A DNA stretch of 64,000 nucleotides from Streptomyces violaceoruber (GTDB taxonomy: Bacteria > Actinomycetota > Actinomycetes > Streptomycetales > Streptomycetaceae): assembly GCF_033406955.1 (NCBI RefSeq), contig NZ_CP137734.1:7440001-7504000 (forward strand), written 5' to 3'. The position numbers were made by a program, and so were the translations under genes. This document shows positions 53,372 through 60,908 of this stretch, one piece after another (position 1 is the first letter of the stretch; every line of letters begins with the position of its first letter). The notes under the pieces were generated by a model that worked only from the letters and a program-made list of their open reading frames with translations, made no database searches and was not told the origin of the DNA.

Positions 53372-53611
53372 GCTCCTCCGGGTGTGTGGACGGTCAGTGG
53401 TGGTGGCGCTGCCCGACGCGTTGCGCCTCGTTGGGGACGGCTTCCGGGCGGGCGCCGGCTAGTGGGGAGGCGCGGTCGGGGCCGGCCGTGATGCAGGCGC
53501 GTAGATAGCGGCGGAACAGGGCGGTTGCGAGCCGGGGTTTGAGCCGATGGCTGATCGGTGCGGGTGTGCGTTCTGCTACGGGTTTCTCCGTGGAATCGGG
53601 CGGGGGGGGGT
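53372..53611. other. Stretch between transcription blocks
   Basis: After the terminator at 53612-53642 the minus strand has an open frame to 53394 (ISHRLKPRLATALFRRYLRAC) that could encode a short basic peptide of about 60 residues but lacks a good start codon. The promoter for the genes to the left is probably here. Nothing else seen. Confidence 0.3.
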
Positions 53612-53642
53612 GGGCGGCCCCGGCGGGGTGCCGGGGCCGCCC
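53612..53642. terminator. Strong terminator-type hairpin
   Basis: A perfect 13-bp GC stem (GGGCGGCCCCGGC, 53612-53624; complement 53630-53642) with loop GGGGT, four bases past the stop of the 53647-54054 gene. It splits the backbone into at least two transcription units. Confidence 0.7.
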
Positions 53643-53646
53643 GGGC

Positions 53647-54054
53647 TTACGGGGTGCGGCGGACCGGTGCGGAGTGCGAGGGGGGACTGGCGGGCGCCGG
53701 TTGCTGCGGGGCGGGTCGGGCCGCGCGCGCCTGGAGGCGGTGCACGGCCTGCTGGTAGAGGGCCTCGTCGAAGACTTCGGGGTCGCAGTTGACCGTGTAT
53801 CCGGCCATGAGCAGGGCGGGGATGGCACGGTTCGCCAGGTGTTTCTGCTCCTCGGCACCGAGGTGATCGGGCACGGTGTGCCAGACGTAGAGCGGCTCGC
53901 CTGTGGGGTATTCGTGGCGTTCGAGGCCGAGCTGTTCCAGCAGGTCGTGGAGGCCGGCGGGGGCGCCGGTGGGGGTGTCGGCGTGGATGGTGGTCGTCAG
54001 GGCCTTGATGTAGATCTCGACGTCTGTGCCGTACTCGTCGGCCAGATTGGCCAT
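53647..54054 (-). CDS. Hypothetical protein of the GF-repeat family
   Basis: 135 aa, ATG 54054 with GGAGAAG upstream; overlaps the preceding gene by 58 bases. EIYIKALTTTIHADTPTG, then LHDLLEQLGLE, LYVWHTVPDHLGAEEQKHLA and LLMAGYTVNCDPEVFD follow the same order (strand, short helix, Y/H-x-P segment, helix, GYxVxxDP) as the products at 53997, 55512 and the right edge. Function unknown. Confidence 0.62.
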   Translation of the reverse strand: MANLADEYGTDVEIYIKALTTTIHADTPTGAPAGLHDLLEQLGLERHEYPTGEPLYVWHTVPDHLGAEEQKHLANRAIPALLMAGYTVNCDPEVFDEALYQQAVHRLQARAARPAPQQPAPASPPSHSAPVRRTP

Positions 54055-54731
54055 ACGTTTCTTCTCCGGGGGCAGCGGCGGCGGGAAACCGGGGACGGTG
54101 CACGGCCCGCTGCCGATGTCGGGGCCGGTGCGGTCGCTGGCGGCTGCGCCGGGCGGGCGGCGTGGTTGCGGGCGTGCAGGATGACGCGGGCGGCTTCGCT
54201 CAGGGAGTTGGCGGTGCTGCCGAGCCGTGCGATGGGCTCGGGTTCCTCGCCGGGCGCGGCGCCGTGGAGATCACTGGCGGCGATCCAGGCGCGGACGATC
54301 ACTTCTCTGGTCAGGGGCAGCAGCCCGTGCACGGGGGCCGCGACCTCGGTCAGGACTTCGGCCACCTCGCTGCTGGTCTCGGCGGCCGAGGCGCGCTCGG
54401 CGAGTTGGGTGAGGTAGCGCAGGGCTGCGTCACGGTCGCCGTCGGGGGCGGCCAGCATGTTCAGGGCGGGGTCGAGGTGGACGCTGTGGCCGGCGGCGAG
54501 CAGGGCGTGCGAGGCGGTGGTCGCCTTCAGGCGCTGCTGCTCGATGGGCAGGCCGTGCGGAAGACGGTGGTAGTCCCCGCGGGGTCCGGGAGAGGTGAGG
54601 AAGCCGCCGGTCCGCTGGAGGATGTCTGCTGCTTGCTCGGTGCCGCCGATGGCCACGACCAGACCGGTGCGGGGGTCCTTGGTGATGGTGACGTACTCCA
54701 GGACCCAGAAGTCGGGCTCCGTCTGGTTCAT
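53997..54731 (-). CDS. Hypothetical protein of the GF-repeat family, longer form
   Basis: 244 aa, ATG 54731, overlapping the upstream stop. LEYVTITKDPRTGLVVAIGG, ADILQRTGGF, YHRLPHGLPIEQQRLKATTASHALL and AAGHSVHLDPALN make one full repeat unit. A helical part follows (LTQLAERASAAETSSEVAEVLTEV) like that in the 55512-56216 product, with which it is probably paralogous. The basic C-terminus overlaps the next gene. Function unknown. Confidence 0.62.
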   Translation of the reverse strand: MNQTEPDFWVLEYVTITKDPRTGLVVAIGGTEQAADILQRTGGFLTSPGPRGDYHRLPHGLPIEQQRLKATTASHALLAAGHSVHLDPALNMLAAPDGDRDAALRYLTQLAERASAAETSSEVAEVLTEVAAPVHGLLPLTREVIVRAWIAASDLHGAAPGEEPEPIARLGSTANSLSEAARVILHARNHAARPAQPPATAPAPTSAAGRAPSPVSRRRCPRRRNVWPIWPTSTAQTSRSTSRP

Positions 54732-55486
54732 CGCGTCCTGGCGGTGGGTGTGCGGGTGCCGGCGGGGGCCGGCGGCATGGAGGCCGGGGCGGAGGTGGGC
54801 GCGTGGCGTCCGGCGGGGTGCTGGAGGGCGGTGCCGATGCCGAGCGCGTCGAGCTGCGGGCCGATCTCGCGCAGCGCGCGGGCCTGGGCCTGGGTGTCGT
54901 CGCCACTCAGGCGGTAGATGCCGCTGTGCGGGTCCTGGATGAAGCCGTGGGCGGCGAGGATGGTGCTGGCCCGGTCGTCGGCGGGGGCGGTGGCGACGCT
55001 GCCGTCCGGCTGCCAGGTCAGGACGACCCGGTCCGGCTGGGAGGGCTGGATGCCGTCCAGGGCGTTGTGCCTCACCTGGGCGAGCGCACGGTCGTAGCGG
55101 ACGAGGAGATCGCCGGCGACCTGCTCGGCGCCGAGGAACGGGTCGTCGGTCAGGGCGATGCCGTTGGGCTCGGGGACGCCGCGGTACGCCTCGTCCGGCA
55201 GGGCGTGCGGGGCGACGGCGGCGAGGAGGAAGCCGTCGCGTTCGTCGTGCCGGTCGATCAGGACGAGCTGGGCGCCGTCGGGGCGGCTGAGGACGGCTGC
55301 CTGCTGCAGGGGGTGTTCGGCCAGGGAGGCGGCGACCAGGTCCAGGTCCCAGATGCGGTCGGTGAGTTCGGCAAGGTCGTCCTTGGCGTCGCCCGTCAGG
55401 TGGGTGCTGGTCCAGGTGTCGGGGAGTTCGCCGGCGAGGACGTCGGCGTAAGAGGCAAGGCGCTCGGATATGTCGTGGTCGTGCAT
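54728..55486 (-). CDS. Hypothetical protein with C-terminal GF-type unit
   Basis: 252 aa from ATG 55486. The N-terminal 150 residues are acidic and alpha/beta (ELPDTWTSTHLTGDAKDDL, AQLVLIDRHDERDGFLLAAV). The C-terminal part has VLTWQPDGSVATAPADD, ASTILAAHGF, GIYRLSGD, matching the strand-helix-GF-YR unit of its neighbours. Function unknown. Confidence 0.58.
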   Translation of the reverse strand: MHDHDISERLASYADVLAGELPDTWTSTHLTGDAKDDLAELTDRIWDLDLVAASLAEHPLQQAAVLSRPDGAQLVLIDRHDERDGFLLAAVAPHALPDEAYRGVPEPNGIALTDDPFLGAEQVAGDLLVRYDRALAQVRHNALDGIQPSQPDRVVLTWQPDGSVATAPADDRASTILAAHGFIQDPHSGIYRLSGDDTQAQARALREIGPQLDALGIGTALQHPAGRHAPTSAPASMPPAPAGTRTPTARTR

Positions 55487-55511
55487 GGTGTCCTTGGGCA
55501 GTTGAAGGGGC

Positions 55512-56216
55512 TCAGCGGCGCAGGCGGGTGGCACCGACGGGTGGCGGTGCCGGGGCCGGCAGGGCACGCGGCGGGGGCGGGCAGGCGCACACCGCGGAGC
55601 GTTCGGGCTCATGGTCGGGAACCTGCTCTGTGCAGGCGCGGCGTCCGGGGTGAGGGGCGTGCCGGTCGGCCAGCCGTTCGCGGGTGTACGCGAGGTCGGA
55701 GCGGATGACGCGGACGTATGCGTCGGCGAGGTAGCGCAGGCGCCCGGCGGTGTACGGATCGCTCGCGTCGCCGAGCCCATCGAAGAACTCCGCCAGGGCG
55801 CCGAGGGTTTCCTCGAACCCGGCGAGGATGCCGTCGTGGGGCGCGGTGAGTTCGGTGAGGATGTCGGCTGCCTCGGCGGTGTCGGTGGCCTCGCGGAGGC
55901 GTTCTGCGAGGTGGGAGACCGAGGCGCCGAGCGTGGGATAGGCCGCGGGGCGGGCTTCGGTGTCGAAGGGCTCGTCGCAGTCGACGTGGTACCCGACGGC
56001 CCGCAGGCGCCCTACGGCATCGATGGCGAGACGGGACTCCTCGTCCTCAGTCAGGCCGACGGGGGCGCGGTGGTAGCTCTCGTGGAGGCGGACGACCGCG
56101 ACGAATCCCGCGCGCTGGAGAAGGCTGTGCGCCTCAGCGTCGCCCCCGCGGGCGAGGAGTTCGCCGGAGTGCGGGTCACGGCGGATGTCCAGGAAGCGGC
56201 CGGTGGTGCGGGGCAA
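55512..56216 (-). CDS. Hypothetical protein of the GF-repeat family, longer form
   Basis: 234 aa from TTG 56216, with AGGAG upstream. FLDIRRDPHSGELLARGG, AHSLLQRAGF, YHRAPVGLTEDEESRLAIDAV and LRAVGYHVDCDEPFD make one unit, then a helical part (LAERLREATDTAEAADILTEL) as in the 53997 product. The C-terminus is Pro/Arg-rich with Cys residues. The two genes are best explained by duplication. Confidence 0.6.
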   Translation of the reverse strand: MPRTTGRFLDIRRDPHSGELLARGGDAEAHSLLQRAGFVAVVRLHESYHRAPVGLTEDEESRLAIDAVGRLRAVGYHVDCDEPFDTEARPAAYPTLGASVSHLAERLREATDTAEAADILTELTAPHDGILAGFEETLGALAEFFDGLGDASDPYTAGRLRYLADAYVRVIRSDLAYTRERLADRHAPHPGRRACTEQVPDHEPERSAVCACPPPPRALPAPAPPPVGATRLRR

Positions 56217-56229
56217 AGAGACGTTTCTC

Positions 56230-57078
56230 CTACGGAGATCGGTGGGTGGTGCGCCGGGCCGCGGCCGGTGCGGCGGCGGTCCGGGGCTGGGCTAGATGGG
56301 CCGCAGTGGCGTCCAGCTCCTGCTGAATCGCGTGGAGGCGGCGGGCGATCAGCTCCAGACGGTGCGCCGTGTCCGTGCCGGCAGCCCCCGGTTGGCGGGC
56401 GATCCGGTAAGCGGTGTGCTCGACCAGTCCGCGGACCGTGGCCAGCGGGCCGGCCTGTTCGTCGGCGAGCTGCGTGAGGACGCCAGCGAGCTGCGCCGAT
56501 GCGGTCGGGACCGTACGGGCAGCGGACCACTGCGTGGTGCCGGTGCGGACGGGGATCAGGTGCAGGTCCTGCTCGATGCGGCGCGCTTCGTCCGCAAGCC
56601 GTCGCAGGATGTCGGCGGGAGGGGTGCGCCAGGTGCCGTCGAGGTGGATCAGGTTGGCGATCAGATCCAGACGTCCGGGCTGGCCCTGGACAGCGATCCA
56701 CCGCCAGCCGTGCTCTGCGGCGCCAGGTACCTCGATACCAGCGGCCCGCGCGAACCGGTGGGCGGTTTCGGACCACTCGGGACCTGTCAGCTCCCGGTCG
56801 TCCGGATGGAGCCGGACGTCGAGATGGAGGATCGCGTGCCGGTCGTCGTCCGGGCTGGCAGCGAACGGATGCTCCAGGTACGGATCTTCGAGGTGCTCGG
56901 CCCACTCAACGGACGTCCAGGTCCTCTGCTCGTCGTCCGGGGTGTAGTAGTCCAGGCCCGGCCAGTGGGCGACCACGGTGTACTCCGTCAGGCCCTCGTT
57001 CGGGGAAAGGGGCCGCCCGAGCGCCTCGGCCAGCGGCTCGCGCGGCGAGTGGGCCCTTGCATGCAGGCGGGGGATCAC
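56230..57078 (-). CDS. Relaxase-derived protein lacking the His motif
   Basis: 282 aa from GTG 57078, overlapping the preceding stop as GTGA. The middle matches actinomycete mobilisation relaxases: HLDVRLHPDDRELTGPEWSETAHRFARAAGI and RWIAVQGQPGRLDLIANLI-LDGTW. In active relaxases that last strand reads DHIHIVATLV, with metal-binding histidines; here it is RLDLI, so metal binding should be lost, and the N-terminal Tyr region is absent. It probably binds the origin or a partner rather than nicking. The C-terminal helices (LELIARRLHAIQQELDATAAHL) are Ala-rich. Confidence 0.6.
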   Translation of the reverse strand: MIPRLHARAHSPREPLAEALGRPLSPNEGLTEYTVVAHWPGLDYYTPDDEQRTWTSVEWAEHLEDPYLEHPFAASPDDDRHAILHLDVRLHPDDRELTGPEWSETAHRFARAAGIEVPGAAEHGWRWIAVQGQPGRLDLIANLIHLDGTWRTPPADILRRLADEARRIEQDLHLIPVRTGTTQWSAARTVPTASAQLAGVLTQLADEQAGPLATVRGLVEHTAYRIARQPGAAGTDTAHRLELIARRLHAIQQELDATAAHLAQPRTAAAPAAARRTTHRSP

Positions 57079-57863
57079 GACGGCACCCCACTCGACGCGC
57101 GGGTGGGTGACCGGTGCTGATGAAGGTCGCGGGCTGCACAGAGCAGCGAGCGCTCGCGCACCAGGTCGGCGTGGACCGAGATGTCTCCTGGCGGAAGACA
57201 GTCGATCGCCCTGTCGATGGCGCTCAGCCCCTCGTCGTACCGGCCCAGCCGGCGCAGGGCACCCGCCGTGCGGAAGAGGACGATCGGGTCGGTGCCGGTG
57301 GCGAGGGCGGGCCGCAAGCTGAGGGCCAGGAGACGCTCCGCACCCTCGTCCAGGTCCTGGCCGAGCCACAGTCCGTGCAGCAGGACGTGCAGGGTCTTGG
57401 GGTGCTCCTCGGCCATGGCGAGGACTTCGTCCATGACCATCAGGCCCTCGGGGCGGGACTGGCCAAGCAGCGCGAAGGCGTACAGGGCGCGGGTGTAGCA
57501 GTCCAGCGGCTGACACGCGGTCTGCGCGAGCTGTTCGACGAGGCGCTGGAGGGTGGGGCAGCGGAAGTCGAACCGCAGGGCGCTCAGGTACAGATGCGCC
57601 AAGGTGCGGGTGGTGATCGGATCGCGGTTCGTTGCGAGGACATCCTCCGGGGACAGCAGGCCCAGGACGCTGCGACCGGCTGACCGTGCCGCCCAGGCGG
57701 CGTCCGCGCACACCTCGGCTGAGGTTTTCCAGTCGGCCCGGATGCCGTGGAGGTCTTCGGCCAGGTGCAGCGGCCAGGACGGATCGTCCGCAGTTGCGGT
57801 GGCTCGGGCCCTGGCCTTGTGGAGCGCAGCGGCACGGTCCGGGCGGTTCGTGGGGGGAGTCAC
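57075..57863 (-). CDS. TPR-like helical repeat protein
   Basis: 262 aa from GTG 57863. Paired helices typical of TPR-like folds: CYTRALYAFALLGQSRPEGLMVMDEVLAMAEEHP, LLALSLRPALATGTDPIVLFRTAGALRRLGRYDEGLSAIDRAI (read as separate pairs), and a closing pair. No catalytic motif. Overlaps both neighbours by four bases. Probably a protein-protein adaptor. Confidence 0.6.
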   Translation of the reverse strand: MTPPTNRPDRAAALHKARARATATADDPSWPLHLAEDLHGIRADWKTSAEVCADAAWAARSAGRSVLGLLSPEDVLATNRDPITTRTLAHLYLSALRFDFRCPTLQRLVEQLAQTACQPLDCYTRALYAFALLGQSRPEGLMVMDEVLAMAEEHPKTLHVLLHGLWLGQDLDEGAERLLALSLRPALATGTDPIVLFRTAGALRRLGRYDEGLSAIDRAIDCLPPGDISVHADLVRERSLLCAARDLHQHRSPTRASSGVPS

Positions 57864-58297
57864 CGGCCGCCCCTGGTGTCTGCGGTGTGCACGAGCTGGC
57901 CCAGGGCGCTGGTGGTGTACCAGCAGCAGTCGATCAGCTCGTCGCGGCCGGCGAACCGCGTAAGGAGGGCGTCTTCCATGGCCCGCAGGTAGATCAGGCA
58001 GTCCGGGCAGCGGCGCGAGAGGTGCACGAGGTAGCGGGGGTGAGCGGTGACGTAGGACTGGGCACCCCCGGTGGGGTCACGCAGTCGCCATCCGTCCTCG
58101 TCGGTGGGGGTGTGCCAGGAGGGGGCGACGATGCGCATGGAGTCTCCCCACAGTTCTCCGCCGGCCACCCCCTTGAGGACGACGACGGTGTCCCCGGCCT
58201 GAAAGTGGGCGTGAGTGATATCTCGGGTGGGAGTGAGCGGGTCGGGGGTGCGGGCGGTGACGGGGGTGGGCTGATGGTCCCAGGACGGAGGGAGCAC
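57860..58297 (-). CDS. Hypothetical protein with a CPDC motif
   Basis: 145 aa from GTG 58297, AAGGA six bases upstream. FQAGDTVVVLKGVAGGELWG is a small beta-barrel-like strand pair; RCPDCLIYLRAMEDALL supplies a Cys pair, followed by CCWYTTSALGQLVH. First gene after the gap holding the third conserved hairpin. Function unknown. Confidence 0.55.
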   Translation of the reverse strand: MLPPSWDHQPTPVTARTPDPLTPTRDITHAHFQAGDTVVVLKGVAGGELWGDSMRIVAPSWHTPTDEDGWRLRDPTGGAQSYVTAHPRYLVHLSRRCPDCLIYLRAMEDALLTRFAGRDELIDCCWYTTSALGQLVHTADTRGGR

Positions 58298-58350
58298 GCG
58301 GTTCCTTCCACGCGATGGCTGGCGGGGTGGGAGCATCAATAGTCCGGAGG

Positions 58351-58388
58351 AACGCCGGTTTGGCTAACCGGCGTTTCCCGGCTATGTT
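58351..58388 (+). repeat. Conserved hairpin/promoter-like element, copy 3 of 3
   Basis: Stem AACGCCGGTT (58351-58360) and complement (58366-58375) around TGGCT, then CTATGTTGCCCCGC. TTGGCT and TATGTT are 17 bp apart as in the other copies. Outer stem bases have diverged and pair imperfectly, while the tail is unchanged. It lies 66 bp past the stop of the leftward 184-aa gene. Confidence 0.75.
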
Positions 58389-58393
58389 GCCCC

Positions 58394-58477
58394 GCCGTCA
58401 GCGGAACGGATTCTCCGTCCCGCCGTCAGCGGAACGGATTCTCCGTCCCGCCGTCAGCGGAACGGATTCTCCGTCCC
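58394..58477. repeat. Three tandem copies of a 28-bp unit
   Basis: GCCGTCAGCGGAACGG plus ATTCTCCGTCCC repeats exactly at 58394, 58422 and 58450. The third unit is the 3' end of the 184-aa gene with its stop codon, so that end has been triplicated. Not a CRISPR: no spacers. Confidence 0.85.
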
Positions 58478-59008
58478 GCGGTCCGCCTCGGTGGCTGCGT
58501 CGAGGAGTTCGAGCAGGTCAGTGTCTTCGGCGTCACGCTGGTCGATCCACCAACCGGCACGGGTTATGGAGCGGGCCTTCTCCTCCAGCTCCGCCCAGTC
58601 CGCCTCGTCCCAACTGCCCTCGACGACCAGGGCGGTGTGCGCGGCCATCATCAGCTGATGGCGGGAGCGCTCACCCCAGTCCAGGGCCTTGGCCGGGCCC
58701 TCCAGCTGCGGCATGTCGAACTGCTTGGCCCAGGTGGCGGCTGCCTCCTGCTCCTCGGCGCGCTTCTCCGCGAGCCACTTCTCCTTGGACGCGGAGTCGG
58801 CGTCGCGCGCCGCCTTCCAGCAGTCGGTGCAGTCCTTCGACACGAGCCAACGGGCGAAGCCGGCCCGCTTGTCGGCGGGGCGGTTGGACAGGTCGTGATC
58901 TACCCGGTGGGAGCAGGCGTGCTCCACGGTCCAGTGCGTACTTACCCCCGGGGAATTCCGTTTGATGGGCGTTACGTTCGAGGTCGGGCTGCTGGTCTGG
59001 GGCTTCAA
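58454..59008 (-). CDS. Hypothetical Cys-containing helical protein
   Basis: 184 aa from TTG 59008 with AAAGG eight bases upstream. VEHACSHRVDHDL and SKDCTDCWKAARDA give a C-H ... CxxC set that could bind zinc. A Lys/Glu/Ala helix follows (KEKWLAEKRAEEQEAAATW), then acidic helices. The stop is embedded in the 28-bp tandem repeat. Similar proteins occur in Streptomyces elements without assigned function. Confidence 0.6.
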   Translation of the reverse strand: MKPQTSSPTSNVTPIKRNSPGVSTHWTVEHACSHRVDHDLSNRPADKRAGFARWLVSKDCTDCWKAARDADSASKEKWLAEKRAEEQEAAATWAKQFDMPQLEGPAKALDWGERSRHQLMMAAHTALVVEGSWDEADWAELEEKARSITRAGWWIDQRDAEDTDLLELLDAATEADRGTENPFR

Positions 59009-59117
59009 ATCGAGTGCCTTTCGTTGACGGTTGGGGTTGCACGAGTCATGCGACGGACGGGGGTGATCTGGAGTGCTTGGCGGTGGTCTCGGGGACGCTT
59101 TCGCCTTCTGCGTCGTC

Positions 59118-60908
59118 TCAGCGGGTCCTGCGGATGGCGTCTGTGGCCGCCTTGGCGATGGCGGCGGGAGCGCTGGAGGGCTGGGGCAGGTGCAGCAAGG
59201 TGGTCCCCGGCAAGTGGCGGGATTCCGCGGTGAGGGTGAGCTGGAGTACGGCGCAGCCGGCGGTCGTGAGCTGCTTGACGCGGGTGACGGCTTGAGCGGT
59301 TTCGTCGCTGCCGTAGTGGGCGTCGGTGACGATCACGAGGAGGCGGCCGGCGCCGGGGCGGCTGAGTTCGAGGCCGTGGTCGAGTGCGTCGATGGCGTTG
59401 GCGAGGTTGTGGTGGCCGCCGGTGGCATCGAACGTCGTCACGCGCTCTGGTGCTCGGTGGGTGGGGCGGGTCAGTGCGGTCAGGTGCCTGTCGTAGGCGA
59501 TGGTGGCGGTACGGGAGTCGGGGTCGGTCAGGGCTGCTGCGCGTGCCACGATCCAGGCAGCGGAGGCGACGGGCGCGCAGGCGGCACGCATGGAGCCGGA
59601 GACGTCGACGGCGATCCCCACACGCAGTGGTGGGGTGGGGGAGTTCCGGCGGCGGGTGTGGGTGAACGGTTCCGCTGTGGGGACCGACCCGGCCGCGCGC
59701 TGAGCGTCGCGGGCGAGGGCCGCGCGCATGTTGAGGCGGCCGGGCGGGGTGGGGCTGGTGGTCCGTTCCTCGGTCCGCTCGCGGTAGGCGGCGGCACGCA
59801 GGGCGCGGCTCAGGCGCGCGGCGGCACTCTGCTCGGCGGCGGTGGGCCTGCGGGTGCCGGTGACGGGGTTGCCGGAGGGTGCCGGTGTGCCGTCGGGGTG
59901 GACGGTGGTGCTACGGGCGTTGAACACCGACTTGGCGGTGGCGGCGGCTGTGCGTCGCTGGCGGGCTCGCTGGGCGCGGTCCTGAGCCTGCGCCTTGGAG
60001 CGCGACGCCATGGCGTTGGCCGCTGCGTCCTGTGCCGCGAGGTCGGCCGCGTCGGTGGCTGCCGCGTGGTCCATGACGACCTTCACGGCGCCGGTCAGCA
60101 GATCGGAGAGGCCCTCCGGCACGGGCAGGTCGGGGGCCGCGGCGTCCAGAACGTCGCACCATTCTTGACCGTGCGCGAGCATGGCCGTGGCGTCGTGGTC
60201 GGCGCACTGGTGAGCTGCGGTCCAGATGCGGGTGAGGGTGGTCAGCAGGTTTGCGCCCAGCACCTTTTCGCACAGATCGGCGACGGCCCGGGTCTCGCCC
60301 GCGTCCAGGATGCCGACGTCCCGGCGGCCGAGGATCAGGGCTGCCGCGGCGGCGGCCTGCTCAATGCCCTGGAGGGTGGGGTGGGCGATGTCGGGCATGA
60401 CCAGGGTTCGGGCGCTGGTGCGGAGGTACGTGCGGTCCGTGGGCCGCGTGATCAGGTGTGCGCCTTCGACGCGGCTCTCCTCCAGCAGGAGCGCGGCCTC
60501 GACGACGCGGGGGTTGGCTCCGGCAGGCTGTGTCCAGACGGAGTGGGCCGCGTGCGCAGCCTCGTGGACGAACACGCCCCAAGCGGCGGGATACCGCTCC
60601 TCGTCGCCCTCGATCCGCGGATGGATCTCGTGGGGCTGGAGTGGGGCGAACAGGTTGGCGTCGAACTCGACTTCGCCCAGGGTGGGGAAGTAGGCGGCGG
60701 GTGCGCCGCTGCGCGTGCCGGGGCGGCAGGTGACGAGGAGGTCCTGGCGGCCGGAGAGGGCGACCAGCCGGTCGCCGAGTTCGGCTCCCACGCGCAGCCA
60801 CGCGGCCGGGGAGGAGCGGGGTTGCGCGGGCGGGGCGCCGTCGTCGTCCCAGCGCGCGAGGTCGGCGTCGTCTTCCGGCGTGGACTGGATGTGGTGGTGG
60901 GCACTCAT
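59118..60908 (-). CDS. VWA-domain protein with N-terminal metallopeptidase-like motif
   Basis: 596 aa, ATG 60908 overlapping the AAA gene by four bases. Near residue 114 VHEAAHAAH gives an HExxH-like zinc site within a helix (H-E-A-A-H). A long Ala/Gln coiled stretch follows (about 310-340). Residues about 425-590 are a VWA domain with the MIDAS motif DVSGSM (about 432) and later LLVIVTDAHYG. MoxR-type AAA plus VWA pairs are chaperone-like remodelling machines that activate or mature other proteins. Presence on a mobile backbone is unusual; the client is unknown. Confidence 0.78.
   Translation of the reverse strand: MSAHHHIQSTPEDDADLARWDDDGAPPAQPRSSPAAWLRVGAELGDRLVALSGRQDLLVTCRPGTRSGAPAAYFPTLGEVEFDANLFAPLQPHEIHPRIEGDEERYPAAWGVFVHEAAHAAHSVWTQPAGANPRVVEAALLLEESRVEGAHLITRPTDRTYLRTSARTLVMPDIAHPTLQGIEQAAAAAALILGRRDVGILDAGETRAVADLCEKVLGANLLTTLTRIWTAAHQCADHDATAMLAHGQEWCDVLDAAAPDLPVPEGLSDLLTGAVKVVMDHAAATDAADLAAQDAAANAMASRSKAQAQDRAQRARQRRTAAATAKSVFNARSTTVHPDGTPAPSGNPVTGTRRPTAAEQSAAARLSRALRAAAYRERTEERTTSPTPPGRLNMRAALARDAQRAAGSVPTAEPFTHTRRRNSPTPPLRVGIAVDVSGSMRAACAPVASAAWIVARAAALTDPDSRTATIAYDRHLTALTRPTHRAPERVTTFDATGGHHNLANAIDALDHGLELSRPGAGRLLVIVTDAHYGSDETAQAVTRVKQLTTAGCAVLQLTLTAESRHLPGTTLLHLPQPSSAPAAIAKAATDAIRRTR

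Noticed and set aside
58394..58477. Possible CRISPR array
   Set aside because: Repeats are directly adjacent with no spacers, and the unit is a gene's 3' end.
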